Both the position numbers and the translations under genes were made by a program. Shown piece after piece: positions 9,510-20,394 of a stretch of DNA of 64,000 bases; within the stretch, counting starts at the first letter, position 1, and every line of letters starts with the position of its first letter. This DNA comes from Lepidostoma basale. Taxonomy: Eukaryota; Arthropoda; Insecta; Trichoptera; Lepidostomatidae. Location: assembly GCA_022606425.2 (NCBI GenBank), contig JAHDVF020000226.1, positions 124,001 through 188,000 on the forward strand, given 5' to 3'. The notes beneath the pieces were generated by a model that searched no databases, was not told the origin of the DNA, and saw nothing but the letters and a program-made list of their open reading frames with translations.

Positions 9510-9604
9510 TAAACAGATATTGTACTAAACTGTTAAATTATATAACTTTGTTTTATGTATCACAATTTTATTTTATTTTACGCGACAGCTGTTTTATCAA
9601 CCTA
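9510..9604 (-). mobile_element. H1 element, part 1, split by a Helitron
   Basis: Minus-strand H1: the GCGACAGCTGT segment and GTATCACAATTTTA flank, ending CAACCTA at 9604. The remainder (TGTTGACAGGTGTTACAA) resumes at 14765. The breakpoint is in the loop of ribozyme stem II. Confidence 0.75.
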
Positions 9605-9989
9605 CTAGCTGACCCGGCAACGCTTCGCTATTGCTAAATTCGAGTACATAAATAAACCCAATATATATTAAACAAATACAATTAAAGTTCAATAACAATT
9701 TGTTTATTTATTGGATTAAATGCCATGTGTATGGATGCAAAAATGTGTGTCTATATCTTTAAAACAAAGTTTCAATCCAAGCAAACTCGCTGTGAATTAT
9801 AAACTTGAATACATATTACTAATGTAATTGAAAAACTATTTTTTGAATATTTTATATGAAATTTAATAATCAAATAAACAATATTATATCACATTTGCAG
9901 AAAACATTCATTATATTAAAGAAACAAAACTCTTGATTTTGTTGTCCATGAAATTCACATCAGAGCCAATAAAGTAAGTTTCTACGATC

Positions 9990-10235
9990 GTGATTTCGGC
10001 ACTGCGAGTCCGCTGGCGTGGAATAGTAATATAGATGATAATACTACAAAAGCCTCCCTTCCCGACTTCCACAACTGTATCCCTCGCCGCTCTGCGCCAT
10101 TGACCTCCTGCCACTCGTTTAATGTCATCAGACCATCTTGCTTGTGATCTGCCAGAATTTGTGTAGCTGTTTCTCTTTCGCCACTCCAGGCCAGAAGATC
10201 TTATCACCCGTTGTCCTTGCTTTATGACCGATCCC
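9990..10235 (-). mobile_element. LINE-B fragment inside the Helitron
   Basis: Minus strand GRSQARWSDDIKRVAGGQWR and ARDTV.EVGK, the RW.DDI.RVAG segment of LINE-B, in broken frames. Confidence 0.65.
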
Positions 10236-10491
10236 ATTCCATTTAAACATTAGTTATTTTACACGCTGCATCGGCAACTTTGGTCCGATCTTTGATTCAT
10301 CAATTTTGGGCCCTGGAATTAAAAAAAAAAAAATTTGAATTGCCATAAGGCGGACACCGAAGAAGCAAAATTTAAATTTCCATACAATGAATGAATTACA
10401 ACTGTTTTTCACTTGTTTGCTGAAGATATTCTTCATATAAAAGGCAGTTCATGCTATATGCATAATAATAATTAGGCTAATTTGTCAAATT

Positions 10492-11085
10492 AACTAACTA
10501 ACTAACTAACCATCACGCCGTCTCCCCGAAAGTGTAAGCAGAGAGAATGGACTGTCACACTTTTACTGATGCGGCACTCCATCCTTCTCTTTTCGCCCCG
10601 CGGGAGGCGCGGTGTGATGGGTTGCGAACCTCATCGCCACCAATAGGCATCTCCCGCGCACACTTCGATCGTCCAACACCCACAAAATAAATCTAAAACA
10701 AATAATATAAAATACAATGATATAAAATAAAATAACAAAATAAAAATAATTTTACACAAAATGTTCTTTTTAGACGGTGCACATATTGTCTATTTAATTT
10801 ATAATATGTTCCACGTATCCACTGTTTTTTAATTTAGCACATAATGTAATAACACATAATGTTTTTTTCGATGTTGCACATGTTGACTTGGACAATCCGG
10901 ACTTTTGTGTTTATTTAATTTATGTTACACGTATCCACCATTTTTTAAATTATCTGTAATAAGGCACTTAACCAGCAAGAACTTAAAAATAATATTGAAG
11001 AAATTATTCAAATTGTTATTGGAACAAATGAAAAATTTATTTCTACACCTGTCAAAATTCTTTACAAAAACGATAAAACAAATAA
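10492..11085 (-). mobile_element. SINE-H, long copy
   Basis: The left end (10492-10575) is the LINE-A 3' tail with TTAG repeats. Next comes the hairpin head 10599-10658: CGCGGGAGAUGC pairs with GCGCCUCCCGCG (one A-C mismatch), enclosing GGUG/CACC and GAUG-A-GGUU/AACC-CAUC with loop CGC. The AT-rich remainder matches 43384-44025 over its whole length. No coding. Confidence 0.8.
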
Positions 11086-11093
11086 AACCTTTT

Positions 11094-11142
11094 AATCTGA
11101 TTAATTTGATTAATTTGTCAAATTAATTAAACTAATCAGATT
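11094..11142. repeat. 24-bp imperfect inverted repeat at a LINE-A 5' junction
   Basis: Arms 11094-11117 and 11119-11142 pair at 22 of 24 positions. The right arm is LINE-A sequence (CAAATTAAT..), so the left arm looks like an inverted copy of the LINE 5' junction. Confidence 0.7.
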
Positions 11143-11293
11143 TTAAAGGTTGGTCATGTTAGAAGTCGGAGGAATCGACATGCGTGTATGACTCGTTGTA
11201 TGAATGTGGAGGAAGCTAGAGAGGTTTGCCAGGATAGAGTAGTGTTATGGTCCATTCTCTCTGCCTACCCCTGTGGGGAAACGGCGTGATAAC
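11143..11293 (+). mobile_element. LINE-A (TTG subfamily) 3' end
   Basis: TTTTAAAGGTTGGTCATGTT through TACCCCTGTGGGGAAACGGC and GTGATAA. It lacks a long tail. Confidence 0.75.
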
Positions 11294-11399
11294 CTGCTAC
11301 TGTGAAAGCCCGAGCAACACAAAATTCAGATATGTAGGTGGCACGTTTGGGAATGTGCTTAATTATTGTCTATAAACTGTAAATTTAAAAACCTTACCT

Positions 11400-11930
11400 G
11401 AAATTAATAATGGAATTTTCATATATGAATGAAAACTACTAAAAGTAGCTTATGTGTAATGTAAAAATGTAAAAATGTAATGTAAAAATTACTTTTAAGT
11501 TGATCAGATTGAAGTTTTTGGTTCGACATCATTATTAAATCATTAGGGAGTTTATTAAATTCTGTAGAGGCTATAAATTGTAAGGATTTTACACCGAATC
11601 TAGTTGAACCCAATGCTTCTTATTCTGTGAGCGCGTATCATGTTGGTGTACGTCCGTATTGAATATTGGTCGAGTATTAGAGTGCGTTGATGACTTTATT
11701 ATTTGTAGTATAGTTTTAGTGATCTCTAATTTTGGATGGATTTGAAATGGAATTATTTTCGTCTGAGAATATAGGGCCCTTACATGAGTGTACCACGGTA
11801 GACGGAAAATATTTCTAACAGCCCGATTTTGGATCACCTGAATCTCAGTAGCTTTCTTCTTTGTAATAAAGCCCCAAATACAGGAAAGGTAAGACAGATG
11901 AGAATGTATCATGGAGTAGTAAACATAAAT
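11400..11930 (-). mobile_element. LINE-G (CR1/Jockey-like) C-terminal remnant
   Basis: Minus-strand frames IHSHLSYLSCIWGFITKKKA, IQVIQNRAVRNIFRLPW and, shifted, STRFGVKSLQFIASTEFNKL. This is the familiar post-reverse-transcriptase region of CR1/Jockey-type LINEs (SHL.Y....WG....I..LQN+A+R). One frameshift. Confidence 0.75.
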
Positions 11931-11949
11931 TGTCTATATTCTTACGCAT

Positions 11950-13630
11950 ATATCGAGGTGTGGGATCCATCCTCTGGACATGCGAACTCCAGTATCTTCT
12001 GCGTTGTTTTCCCCATCCTCTGCACATGCGCAATCCATTATCTTCTGCGTTGTCTTCCCCATCCTCAAGCAAATGAAATAACCTGAAATCAATTTAATTA
12101 TCTTTGAATATTTTAAATCTCAGCATAATGTAGAATTTAATGGCCAAAAATGGAATATTACTGGACTCTTCCAACTGAGGCAGCTAATGCTGCATATAAG
12201 GATATGTTTACCTATCACAGCATTTGTTTTCAGAGAAAAACGAAAACAGCTGAAGTAACTCATAGTGTATTTGGGTATGTGTGCTGCTGGAATTACTCAG
12301 TGGAATGGAAAATAAAGAAGAATTGCAACATGCAGATGCACCAATATGGCTCATTATCAAAATAATTTCAATCCCAATACAAAAATATCCCCATTAGACC
12401 AGTGGTCTCTCACAACCAGGCAATTATTTTATCAAAACTTAATATCTAATCCCAAAGATATAGATTTTCGCCCTGCCAGAACAATTTTACATTAAAATAA
12501 CATTATTAAAATAGATTATACCAATTAACTAATTATTACACAACGAAACGTCATAACCTAAAATGGCACGTAAGTAAAACGAATAAATTGATATTGTATA
12601 TCATTAGAACTTTCTTATCGTTGCTGTGGTAATTTTAATATTTCCCTGACCAAAGTACGCGTATAAAGAACACCTTTATGTTTATTTTAGATACATTACC
12701 TGAACGGCAAAAATAACTACCAAAAACTATGCTAATAAATGGAGTTACGATTGTGCTAAAGAAATAACAACCTTTTTACAAAAGCATTCAAATAGCGCTA
12801 AGTCCAACGATCGTGAATGGTCAGCATTACACATCAAGAAGGTCCATTCTTCAAATAATCTCCCTAATTTATAGATCTCGTAGATCCCTAGGTTATATGG
12901 CCTATCCAAACTTCATAAAACAAACACCCCCCTATCAGACCAGTGGTACATAAATTGTCTATATTATTATGTAACAAATTAAACCAATTAATCCAATGTA
13001 AACCTGTACATACCATTCCAAATTAGTTCATAAAGATAACAACATGTCTTGTGATATCATCCTCTGGACATGCACATTCCAGTATCTTCTGCGTTGTTTT
13101 CCCCATCCTCTGCACATGCGCAATCCATTATCTTCTGCGTTGTCTTCCCCATCCTTAAGCAAATGAAATAACCTGAAAACAATTTAATTATCTTTGAATA
13201 TTTTAAATCTCAGCATAATGTAGAATTTAATGGAGTGGAATGGAAAAGAAAGTAGAATTGCAACATGCAGATGCACCAATATGGCTCATTAACAAAATAA
13301 TTTCAATCCCAATACAAAAATATCCCCATTAGACCAGTGGTCTCTCACACCAGGCTCCTCTAGTGAATTATTTTATCAAAACTTAATATCTTATCCCAAA
13401 GATATAGATTTTCGCCCTGCCAGAATAGTTTTACATTAAAATAACATTATTAAAATAGATTATACCAATTAAATAACTAATTATTACACTACGAAACGTC
13501 ATAACCTAAAATGACACGTTAGTAAAACGAATAAATCAATTGTCTATAAACTGTAAATTTAAAAACCTTACCTGAAATTAATAATGTAATTTTCATATAT
13601 GAATGAAAACTACTAAAAATAGCTTATGTG
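11950..13630 (+). repeat. scrambled direct duplications within the Helitron
   Basis: 11950-12620 recurs as 13060-13535 with an internal deletion. Each copy includes a two-unit ~46-bp minisatellite (CATCCTCTG.ACATGC, TATCTTCTGCGTTGT). 11365-11460 recurs at 13540-13630 and 12590-12665 at 13845-13920. 12150-12365 has an open frame with no recognisable product. Confidence 0.8.
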
Positions 13631-14505
13631 TAATGTGAAAATGAGCCGGTTCTCATTCGCTACTCCAGGGTACATGTAATTCACTGATCATCCGTTGTTT
13701 GACTGATCTAATTCCATTTTAACGAAGTTATTTTGCACGCTGCATTGGTAATTTTCGTCCCATCTCTGATCTGTTACTTTATTTTCCTAGAAATAAACGG
13801 AAAAAGTCATAAGAATTGTGTCATTCATTCATATTGTAATTCATATTGTATATCATTAGAACTTTCTTACCGTTGCTGTGGTAATGTAACAATTTCCCTG
13901 ACGAAAGTATGCGTATAAAAGAAAACGGCAAAATAGAATAAACTGAAAATATATTTATGAATTAGAAATATAAATATTATATTATACTTACGGAAGCAAG
14001 TTTCTTCACATTCTTTTAGAGAGCCTCGACGTTACTTTTAATCCCAGAAACTTCATAACCTAAAAGTACCGAAACTTCATACCTACAAAATATTACGACG
14101 TAGAAGAAGAGTTTGACAGTTCAGAGACCACGTGACCAATCGAACGGCTAGAATTCTAGAAAACGAATATCATTAAGTAATCACCGTCGAACGTAAGAGA
14201 AACGAATAAGTTTCAGCCACACGAAAAAATAAAATTTCGTTCATAACCTCAAAATGACGCGTTAAAATTATACTCGCCAAAATTAAGAAGTATAATTACC
14301 TGTCTACATTAATGTACATTAAAATATGGCCAATAAAATAGACTGTACCAATTAAACAACCAATTATTTTAGTACGTAATAAGTAAAACGTATTAAGTAT
14401 TATACATCCCAAAGTAAAACGCAATATATTGGACTGTCAGAATGAAAAACACATTGTTGCCACTACACAAAATTACATGGAGACTGAATTCTCTCCAGAC
14501 CGTGT

Positions 14506-14571
14506 CAAACGAATATAGACTCAAAAGATTGATACTCAGGTGATACGAACATTAAGGTCTATATTCGTTTG
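14506..14571. repeat. perfect 15-bp inverted repeat near the Helitron 5' end
   Basis: CAAACGAATATAGAC at 14506-14520 and its exact complement at 14557-14571, with a 36-bp spacer. Confidence 0.8.
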
Positions 14572-14764
14572 CACTACGAAAATTTTCAATTAATTGATTA
14601 ATTTATAAAGTTAATTAGAGCTCGATTAATAACAAAAATATGCCTATGACGACCGCTGAATTCCACTTAGTCCATTCTCCAAATTTCAAAAGGATCAGCT
14701 CAGGAATAACCTCAGAAATAGTCGACACACACCCGGAAGATTGCCTTTTATTTATATAGATAGA

Positions 14765-14870
14765 TGTTGACAGGTGTTACAAGAATTTATGAAATGTCAA
14801 ATTTGCGTGAATTTTCGAACCATTATGTGTATTTGTTCCTATGTCAATTTGAATAATTTCTTTGAAAAAA
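14765..14870 (-). mobile_element. H1 element, part 2, right of the Helitron
   Basis: TGTTGACAGGTGTTACAA, AATTTTCGAACCATTATGTG and TTGTTCCTATGTCAATTTG match the H1 5' flank of 42935-43030. The CUGAUGA box is partly deleted. Confidence 0.7.
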
Positions 14871-15199
14871 ATTAAACTAAATGTTATAAATAACTAAATT
14901 CCAGCTTATTCCCCATTAGTATATAGTACATTAAAAACATTTCCCCTATACAATCTAGCTAAAAAATAAAAATAATACCTTCAACTTTTGTCACCTTTCT
15001 TATTAATGTAATCTAATGTAACTTCCTGTTATTGTTTATCGTTTTTAATTTAGTATATTTCATCGTTTTTGACTTAATACTATGTGTAATTATTCCTTCT
15101 AATTAATGTTTTATTATTATTAATATTATTTTATTATTATATTTTCCACCTTTAATATTTTCTTCTATAAATAGTAACTAACCGTTCTTTTAATTTAAA

Positions 15200-15462
15200 T
15201 ATTTAACTCAATTTCAACAAGAACTTAAAAATTATTTCAAATAAATTATTCAAATTGACATAAGAACAAATATAAATAAAGATTCGAAAAATCACGAAAA
15301 TTTGACATTTGATATATTATTGTAACACCTGATGATGTCAACATAGGTTGATGAAACAGCTGTCGCTTAAAATAAATTAAAATTGTGATACATAAAACAA
15401 AGTTATTTAATTTAACAGTTTAAAATTTTAAGGTATCATAGTGTTTCGGCCAAAACAATGGA
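15200..15462 (+). mobile_element. H1 element with hammerhead-like core
   Basis: The 5' flank carries CAACAAGAACTTAAAAATT and AACAAAT. The core at 15320-15368 reads CUGAUGA, stem II GUCAAC/GUUGAU, GAAAC, AGCUGUCGC. The 3' end is TATCATAGTGTTTCGGCC then AAAACAATGG. This is a single-arm copy. Confidence 0.7.
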
Positions 15463-15850
15463 GATTATATTATTTTCAACATTAATTTAATGCTAGAGAG
15501 GAATGGAATTTTTAAAAATCTCAGTAAATTTTTCAGATCACGAAAATATTAAGCAATATCTCGTTAAATCTTCAAACATTATTTGACGATTTGATTATGC
15601 AATTCGTGGTATGTGGTAGGTCTGATTATCAGAATATTGGGCGACCGCTACCGGGAATGATAGAGTGGGGAGATAACCACGCAGACAAAGGGTTAACACA
15701 CTTTCGCAATAATATGTAATGAGCATGTGTTGCCAACTTTCGAACAGTAAATATTTTGTGTTTCTTTAATAATACGTGCAACAATACATTTATCTATGGT
15801 TTATTGAAAAGAGGCTTGTTTCATAATTTTTACATCTGTAGATCATTTGA

Positions 15851-16431
15851 CTTAAAGTTGTCATCGCAAACAAAACCTATCTAAAAAGCTAAAATGGCAC
15901 TGTACAATTATGTTCTTCTACCGACCCTTATGTATGGAAGCGAAGCATGGAACTGGCAAAAGAAGGATGAAAGTAGAATAAATGCAGTAGAAATGAAATC
16001 TCTTAGACGAATGTGTGAATACTCTGTGTATGATAGAGTGTCGAATGAAAATATAAGAAGTGAATGCGGTGCGAATGATGGTGTTATGAACAAAATAATG
16101 AAAGGATCATTAAGATGGTTTGGACATATGGAAAGAATGAATGAAGAAAGAATGGTAAAAAAATTATATGTTAACAATGTGAATGGAACTAGAAATAGAG
16201 GAAGACCGAGGAAAACGTGTCACGATCAAATAAATCAAATATTGAATGTCGGCCACGTGAGGAGTCAGAGAAATCGACGCGCGTGCATGACACGATGTAT
16301 GAATGTTGAGGAAGAAAATGTGGCAGTCCATTCTTTCTGTGTGGAAAAGTGTCAGGAAAGAAAAGTGTGGCAGTGCATTCTTTCTGCCTACCCCTTCGGG
16401 GAGACGGCGTGATGGCTAGTTAGTTAGTAGA
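15851..16431 (+). pseudogene. LINE-A C-terminal region, longest intact plus-strand frame
   Basis: An open frame 15894-16412 encodes ALYNYVLLPTLMYGSEAWNW, SRINAVEMKSLRRMC, MNKIMKGSLRWFGHMERM, NRGRPRKTCHDQINQ, NRRACMTRCMNVEE and YPFGETA-stop. This is the region following the reverse transcriptase of an RTE-like LINE (clade inferred from this signature). A ~45-bp partial tandem duplication adds residues before the end (GTGTGGCAG.CCATTCTTTCTG twice). It ends TGATGG and TTAG repeats. The YADD domain is absent (5' truncated), so it is not a functional gene. Confidence 0.85.
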
Positions 16432-16439
16432 TCATTATT

Positions 16440-17800
16440 TTAATAATTTTAGATTGTTCTTGTAGTTCCGATTGGTTTTGTCGCCCCCCCCCCCTCCTGA
16501 CATCGTATGGAAGAGCAAGGTATTTCAAGAAATATGCTTTGAGGCAGTCATAGCTCTTGTCACTCTGCTACGAAGGTCGACTATTGAAAATAACTTCAGC
16601 TCATATTCAAGCCTTAGCTATTTCATTTATTTATTTATATTTATTTAATCTATTTAATATGGGAGTATCGTGGGAGGACTCTAATTATTGATACCCCACT
16701 ATTTATGACATTAGCTATTTGCCTGACACTATTTATGACGTGAGTTCTTTTAAACATTATTATAACTAGTAAATATACTTATTGTAGTTTGTGAAAATTT
16801 TTACATAAAATTACTTAAAACTTACTTAACTAAACAATCGAACAAATAACAAATTACAAGTAAAATAACATTCAAATTTAAGTTTTTTTTTAAAAGTTAA
16901 ATATACAAAGAAATGAATAAATATATAAATTCTCGATTTTAAACAGAAATGTAGGGAGAGTTTTGAAAATATTACGAAATAATTCATACAAAAAAAGATA
17001 GACTATGAGTTAGAAATTTAATATCATTTTAAATAAATTGCGGTATTATAATAGTATTCCAAAGTAAACAGTTTAGAATATTAAGTTAAAAATCATTCTT
17101 TTCTGAAATCTAATTAAGGTTATGTAATATTAGTGTTTTTTTGTTGTTTCATCTTTAAGGTGTTTCGGAAGTCTATTAAGTGCAGAAAAAGCTATGAATT
17201 AAAGATATTTTATTCCGTATTTAGTGGTGAATACTTTGGGGATATACATTTTGTTTGCTTGTCTAGTGTTATGGTCATGTATGTTATTGTTGAGATGGAG
17301 GTTGTATTAAAATGTAATGATTTTTGAATTAATTACTTGATTGTACAGGTTATTTCGTATAGCGGCAGTATTTTTATTGGAAGGATATTAATAAGTAATG
17401 TTTCAAATTGATAACACCTGCCATTGTTACGAAATATTTTCGTATTGAAATATTTGTTCGAGAATCAACCGTTAATTCTACGGAAATGGGAGCCCAGAAG
17501 GTCAGATCCTTTGATAAATCCTCGCATTTTATTGATACTCAGCCACATTCGATAGCCATAATCCACATTACTTAGCGTTTATCACTGGACCATCTTCGGT
17601 GAGCCAACGCGACCCAGAGAGATGTAATCTTCCTATCATTAAAATCAATTTAAAATGTGGTTATTTCCTTACCGATCGTCGGTAATTTTGACTTATTTCG
17701 GGTTTCAGAAAGAACATACCTACTCATTAAAAAATATTTGCCTCTGAAAAAAGGGTAGTTCATTAAACAGGAGTTAGAAGTATATTTTTGTAATTCAACA
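16440..17800. other. AT-rich stretch, no supported gene
   Basis: A SINE-T head remnant in minus orientation lies at about 16535-16580 (GTCATAGCTCTTGTCACTCTG then CGAAGGTCG). A C-run is at 16486-16494. The 64-codon frame at 17133 has no recognisable domain. Nothing else seen. Confidence 0.5.
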
Positions 17801-17802
17801 TA

Positions 17803-18150
17803 ACAAACAAACAAACAAACCATCACGCCGTTTCCCCGCAGGGGTAGGTAGAGAGAATGGACCGCCACATTACTCTATCCTGGCAAACCTCTCTAGCTTC
17901 TTCCACATTCATACAACGAGTCATACACGCACGTCGATTCCTCCGACTTCTAACATGACCAACATTTAATTTTTGATTAATTTGGTCATGCCATGTTTTC
18001 CTCGGTCTGCCTCGACTTCGTACCCCATTTACATCATTAACATATACTTAACCATTCTTTCTCCATCCATGCGTTCCATATGTCCGAACCAACGCAGCGA
18101 TCCTTTCATAATTTTGTTCATAATACCTTCTTCAGCTCTACATTCCTTTC
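17803..18150 (-). mobile_element. LINE-A with TTTG-repeat tail
   Basis: The minus-strand tail is GGTTTGTTTGTTTGTT. C-terminal coding is recognisable to ATTATGAACAAAATTATGAAAG (complement) with small deletions. It abuts the H4 left end. Confidence 0.8.
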
Positions 18151-18151
18151 T

Positions 18152-18628
18152 TAAATAATTTATAGGAATGAAAACGATTTTGTAGAAGTTTTATCATATT
18201 TTATGGGAATGACATGTTTCGCCCTTCTAAGGCATTATCAAATTTGATGAAACTTCAACTCGTTGCAGTTTATATAGACTAGTAAATGGTTAAAAAAAAA
18301 TCATTTAGTATCCCATAACTATGCACTCATTGTCATAAAATTCATTAATGAGTTCCAAGAAACACTTTCAAATATTTCTGGACCAACCCAATTTATTATT
18401 TGTTAAAAATGTATAAAATCACATCAATTTTTGTTAATTACCATATTCTGCTCCATTTATTAGTGTATATAAACTGCAACGAGTTGAAGTTTCGTCACAT
18501 TTGATAATGCCTTAGAAGGGCGAAACATGTCATTCCCATAAAATATGATAAAACTTCTACAAAATCGTTTTCATTCCTATAAATTATTTAATATGGAGTT
18601 TTACATCATTGTTCAAGAAACAATAAAT
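18152..18628. mobile_element. H4 foldback with both hammerhead-like cores
   Basis: The left core (minus, 18205-18245) and right core (plus, 18497-18540) are near-identical inverted copies: UUGAUAAUGCCUU AGA AGGGC GAAACAUGUC AUUCCC. The arms include a TATA-like GTATATAAACTGCAACGAG upstream of each core (18270s, 18466-18490). The spacer of ~170 bp includes TTCCAAGAAACACTTTC. It ends GTTCAAGAAACAATAAAT. Confidence 0.75.
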
Positions 18629-18754
18629 TATTGCAACATTTTTTAAACACGAATATTACTTTTACACAATGGATAAGGGGCACTTTGGAAGCTTATGGTA
18701 AATAACCTTACGAAGTTCGATGCATTTTTATTCAACACACATTCGTACATTCAA

Positions 18755-19150
18755 ATGAATATGAATAAAAACGTCAGTTTTCGAGAAGTTTTATTATATT
18801 TTATGTGAATGACATGTTTCGCTTGTCTAAGGAATTATCAAGTGTAGCGAAAAATTAAAAACGCTTCTGTTTATATACAAGAGTTAAAGGAGTAGAATAC
18901 TGTAATGAAGGTTACTGACTTGGCCCAATACATTACACAAATTAAGTGGTAAATCCCAGAATATAGGAAAGAATTACCTGGAATTAGTTAAATTAGGGAA
19001 TATAATGTTTACATAGGTAATGCCTACTAAAATACGTTATATAAACCAGAAAAGGATTTCAATTTTAGGCTTAGACAGGCGAAACATGTCATTCCCATAA
19101 ATTATTAATAACGGAGTTATACATTATTGTTCATGAAACAATAAATATAA
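18755..19150. mobile_element. H4 foldback, diverged
   Basis: Minus core 18810-18846 (AAGGAATTATCA variant). Plus core 19057-19095 with GGCTTAGACAGGCGAAACAT, but the UUGAUAA box is missing. Spacer about 210 bp. The outer ends match H4. Confidence 0.65.
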
Positions 19151-19299
19151 AATTAAATATTAAATCGAGAATTTTAGTGAGATATTTCCTTAATAATAAA
19201 ATTATTAAAACATGTTAGTACACAAGCGTTTTACAATCTCTTTAATACTTTATCGCTGTTTTTAAAAAAATTCTTAAAATGGTATTAAATTAAATAAGT

Positions 19300-19459
19300 G
19301 GTAAGTAATTTGGTACGTAACACCCGACCCTTCTCAGAGGAGAAATTCTTCAAGAAACAAGGCGACATCTGTGAACTGTGCCAGAATTATTTATTCAAGG
19401 AACGGTATTCGTTTGTCACGCTAACGGGAAAAGTGCGAATTTATTTGATAAAACGATAA
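19300..19459 (+). other. unrecognised 53-codon open frame in a non-repeat island
   Basis: Encodes RPFSEEKFFKKQGDICELC and KERYSFVTLTGKVRIYL before a stop. The codon pattern and base composition differ from the flanking AT-rich repeats. No start codon and no known domain. It could be a host exon or an old transposon piece. Confidence 0.2.
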
Positions 19460-19624
19460 ATTAAGACACATAGTACACATGTCATTGCGTACCTATGTTA
19501 TAAATCTGTTTAAAATATGTTTGCTAATGGTATTATTACCACCGTGTATTTTTCTAAGAATTTTTGTTCAAACTTTTTTGTCTAACGTAGTCGTAGAAAT
19601 AATAACGGATGTAACTATCACGCC

Positions 19625-19720
19625 TGATTCTCGCTACATTTTATAATGTCTTAACGAGGTGAAACATGTCATTAATGTAGAATCTAACAAAACTTCTAGA
19701 AAAACAGAAGTTATCTTGCA
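19625..19720 (+). mobile_element. H4 right arm, solo
   Basis: TTTTATAATGTCTTAACGAG, GTGAAACATGTCATT, then AACAAAACTTCTAGAAAAAC. Stem II is weakened. Confidence 0.5.
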
Positions 19721-19844
19721 TTAATAGTTTACACAATCTTAATTTAAGGTTAAGGCGTCAACACTTTGGAATTCCATTGTAGTCTCGAATAAAATTAAAT
19801 AACTCAGTTTGTGTGGGGTCAAAACAGTGTTATTTAATTCTTAA

Positions 19845-20345
19845 TTAATACGAATGAAATCGTCTGCTTTCTCGAAGTTTTATTACATTTTATGTGAAGA
19901 TTACATTAATCTCAATAGAGACGAAGATGCAAACCGGAAACTGAATATAATGATCGAGGTGTTTACAGGACTTATGACCTGTCATTGGTTGGGTTAAGCG
20001 CACGCTTTATGTAATTACAACATTCCCCATTCCACCTTTCTTATGACCACCATGTCTGACAAATTTTTGGAAGTTGTATATATGTTAATATCCAACACCA
20101 CAATTCACATGTCAGTTTCATGTGAATGACATTTCTCACGTGTCTAAGGCATTATCAAATGTTTAAGACACTTGATAATGCTTTAGAAGAAGCTTTAGTT
20201 CGAGAAACATAAAATACTTTTAGGCGTTCGAGCGTGTGGGGGTGGGACTTAGTCAGGCGATTTCATAATGCCCTAACTTCGAAACAAGTCACTTCAATAA
20301 AATATAATAAATCGACTAGAAAACTAACGTTTTTACCAATATTTG
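19845..20345. mobile_element. H4 foldback interrupted by repeat R
   Basis: The left arm starts AATACGAATGAAATCGTCTG and breaks after TTTTATGTGA (about 19899). It resumes at 20118 (TTTCATGTGAATGACAT), giving a ~10-bp target duplication around R. Two imperfect right-arm cores follow at 20165-20210 and 20258-20300. Confidence 0.6.
19900..20115 (+). repeat. repeat R insertion
   Basis: Contains TCTCAATAGAGACGAAGATG, CTTATGACCTGTCATTGGTT and CATTCCCCATTCC, shared with 22975, 23135, 25905 and 33290 copies. Class unknown. No coding. Confidence 0.65.
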
Positions 20346-20394
20346 TCTGACCTGAGTGGTGAAAATCTGGAACAGGTAGAGATGAGTTTGTATA

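Larger units (their letters stand above)
9605..14764 (-). mobile_element. Helitron, 5.16 kb, non-autonomous
   Basis: Read on the minus strand it starts TCTATCTATATAAATAA and ends GCCGGGTCAGCTAG, i.e. 5' TC and 3' CTRR. A short hairpin (GCAA..TTGC) stops 12 nt before the end. It sits exactly between A (9604) and T (14765) with no target duplication; deleting it rejoins the H1 sequence as in the uninterrupted copy at 42889-42933. No Rep/helicase coding is visible. The interior holds LINE-B, SINE-H, LINE-A and LINE-G pieces and scrambled internal duplications. Confidence 0.75.

Noticed and set aside
17133..17327. 64-codon frame
   Set aside because: AT-rich, no domain, no promoter or splice support.
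18290..18460. Penelope reverse transcriptase between H4 arms
   Set aside because: The spacer is only ~170 bp and shows no reverse transcriptase or GIY-YIG motif in any frame.
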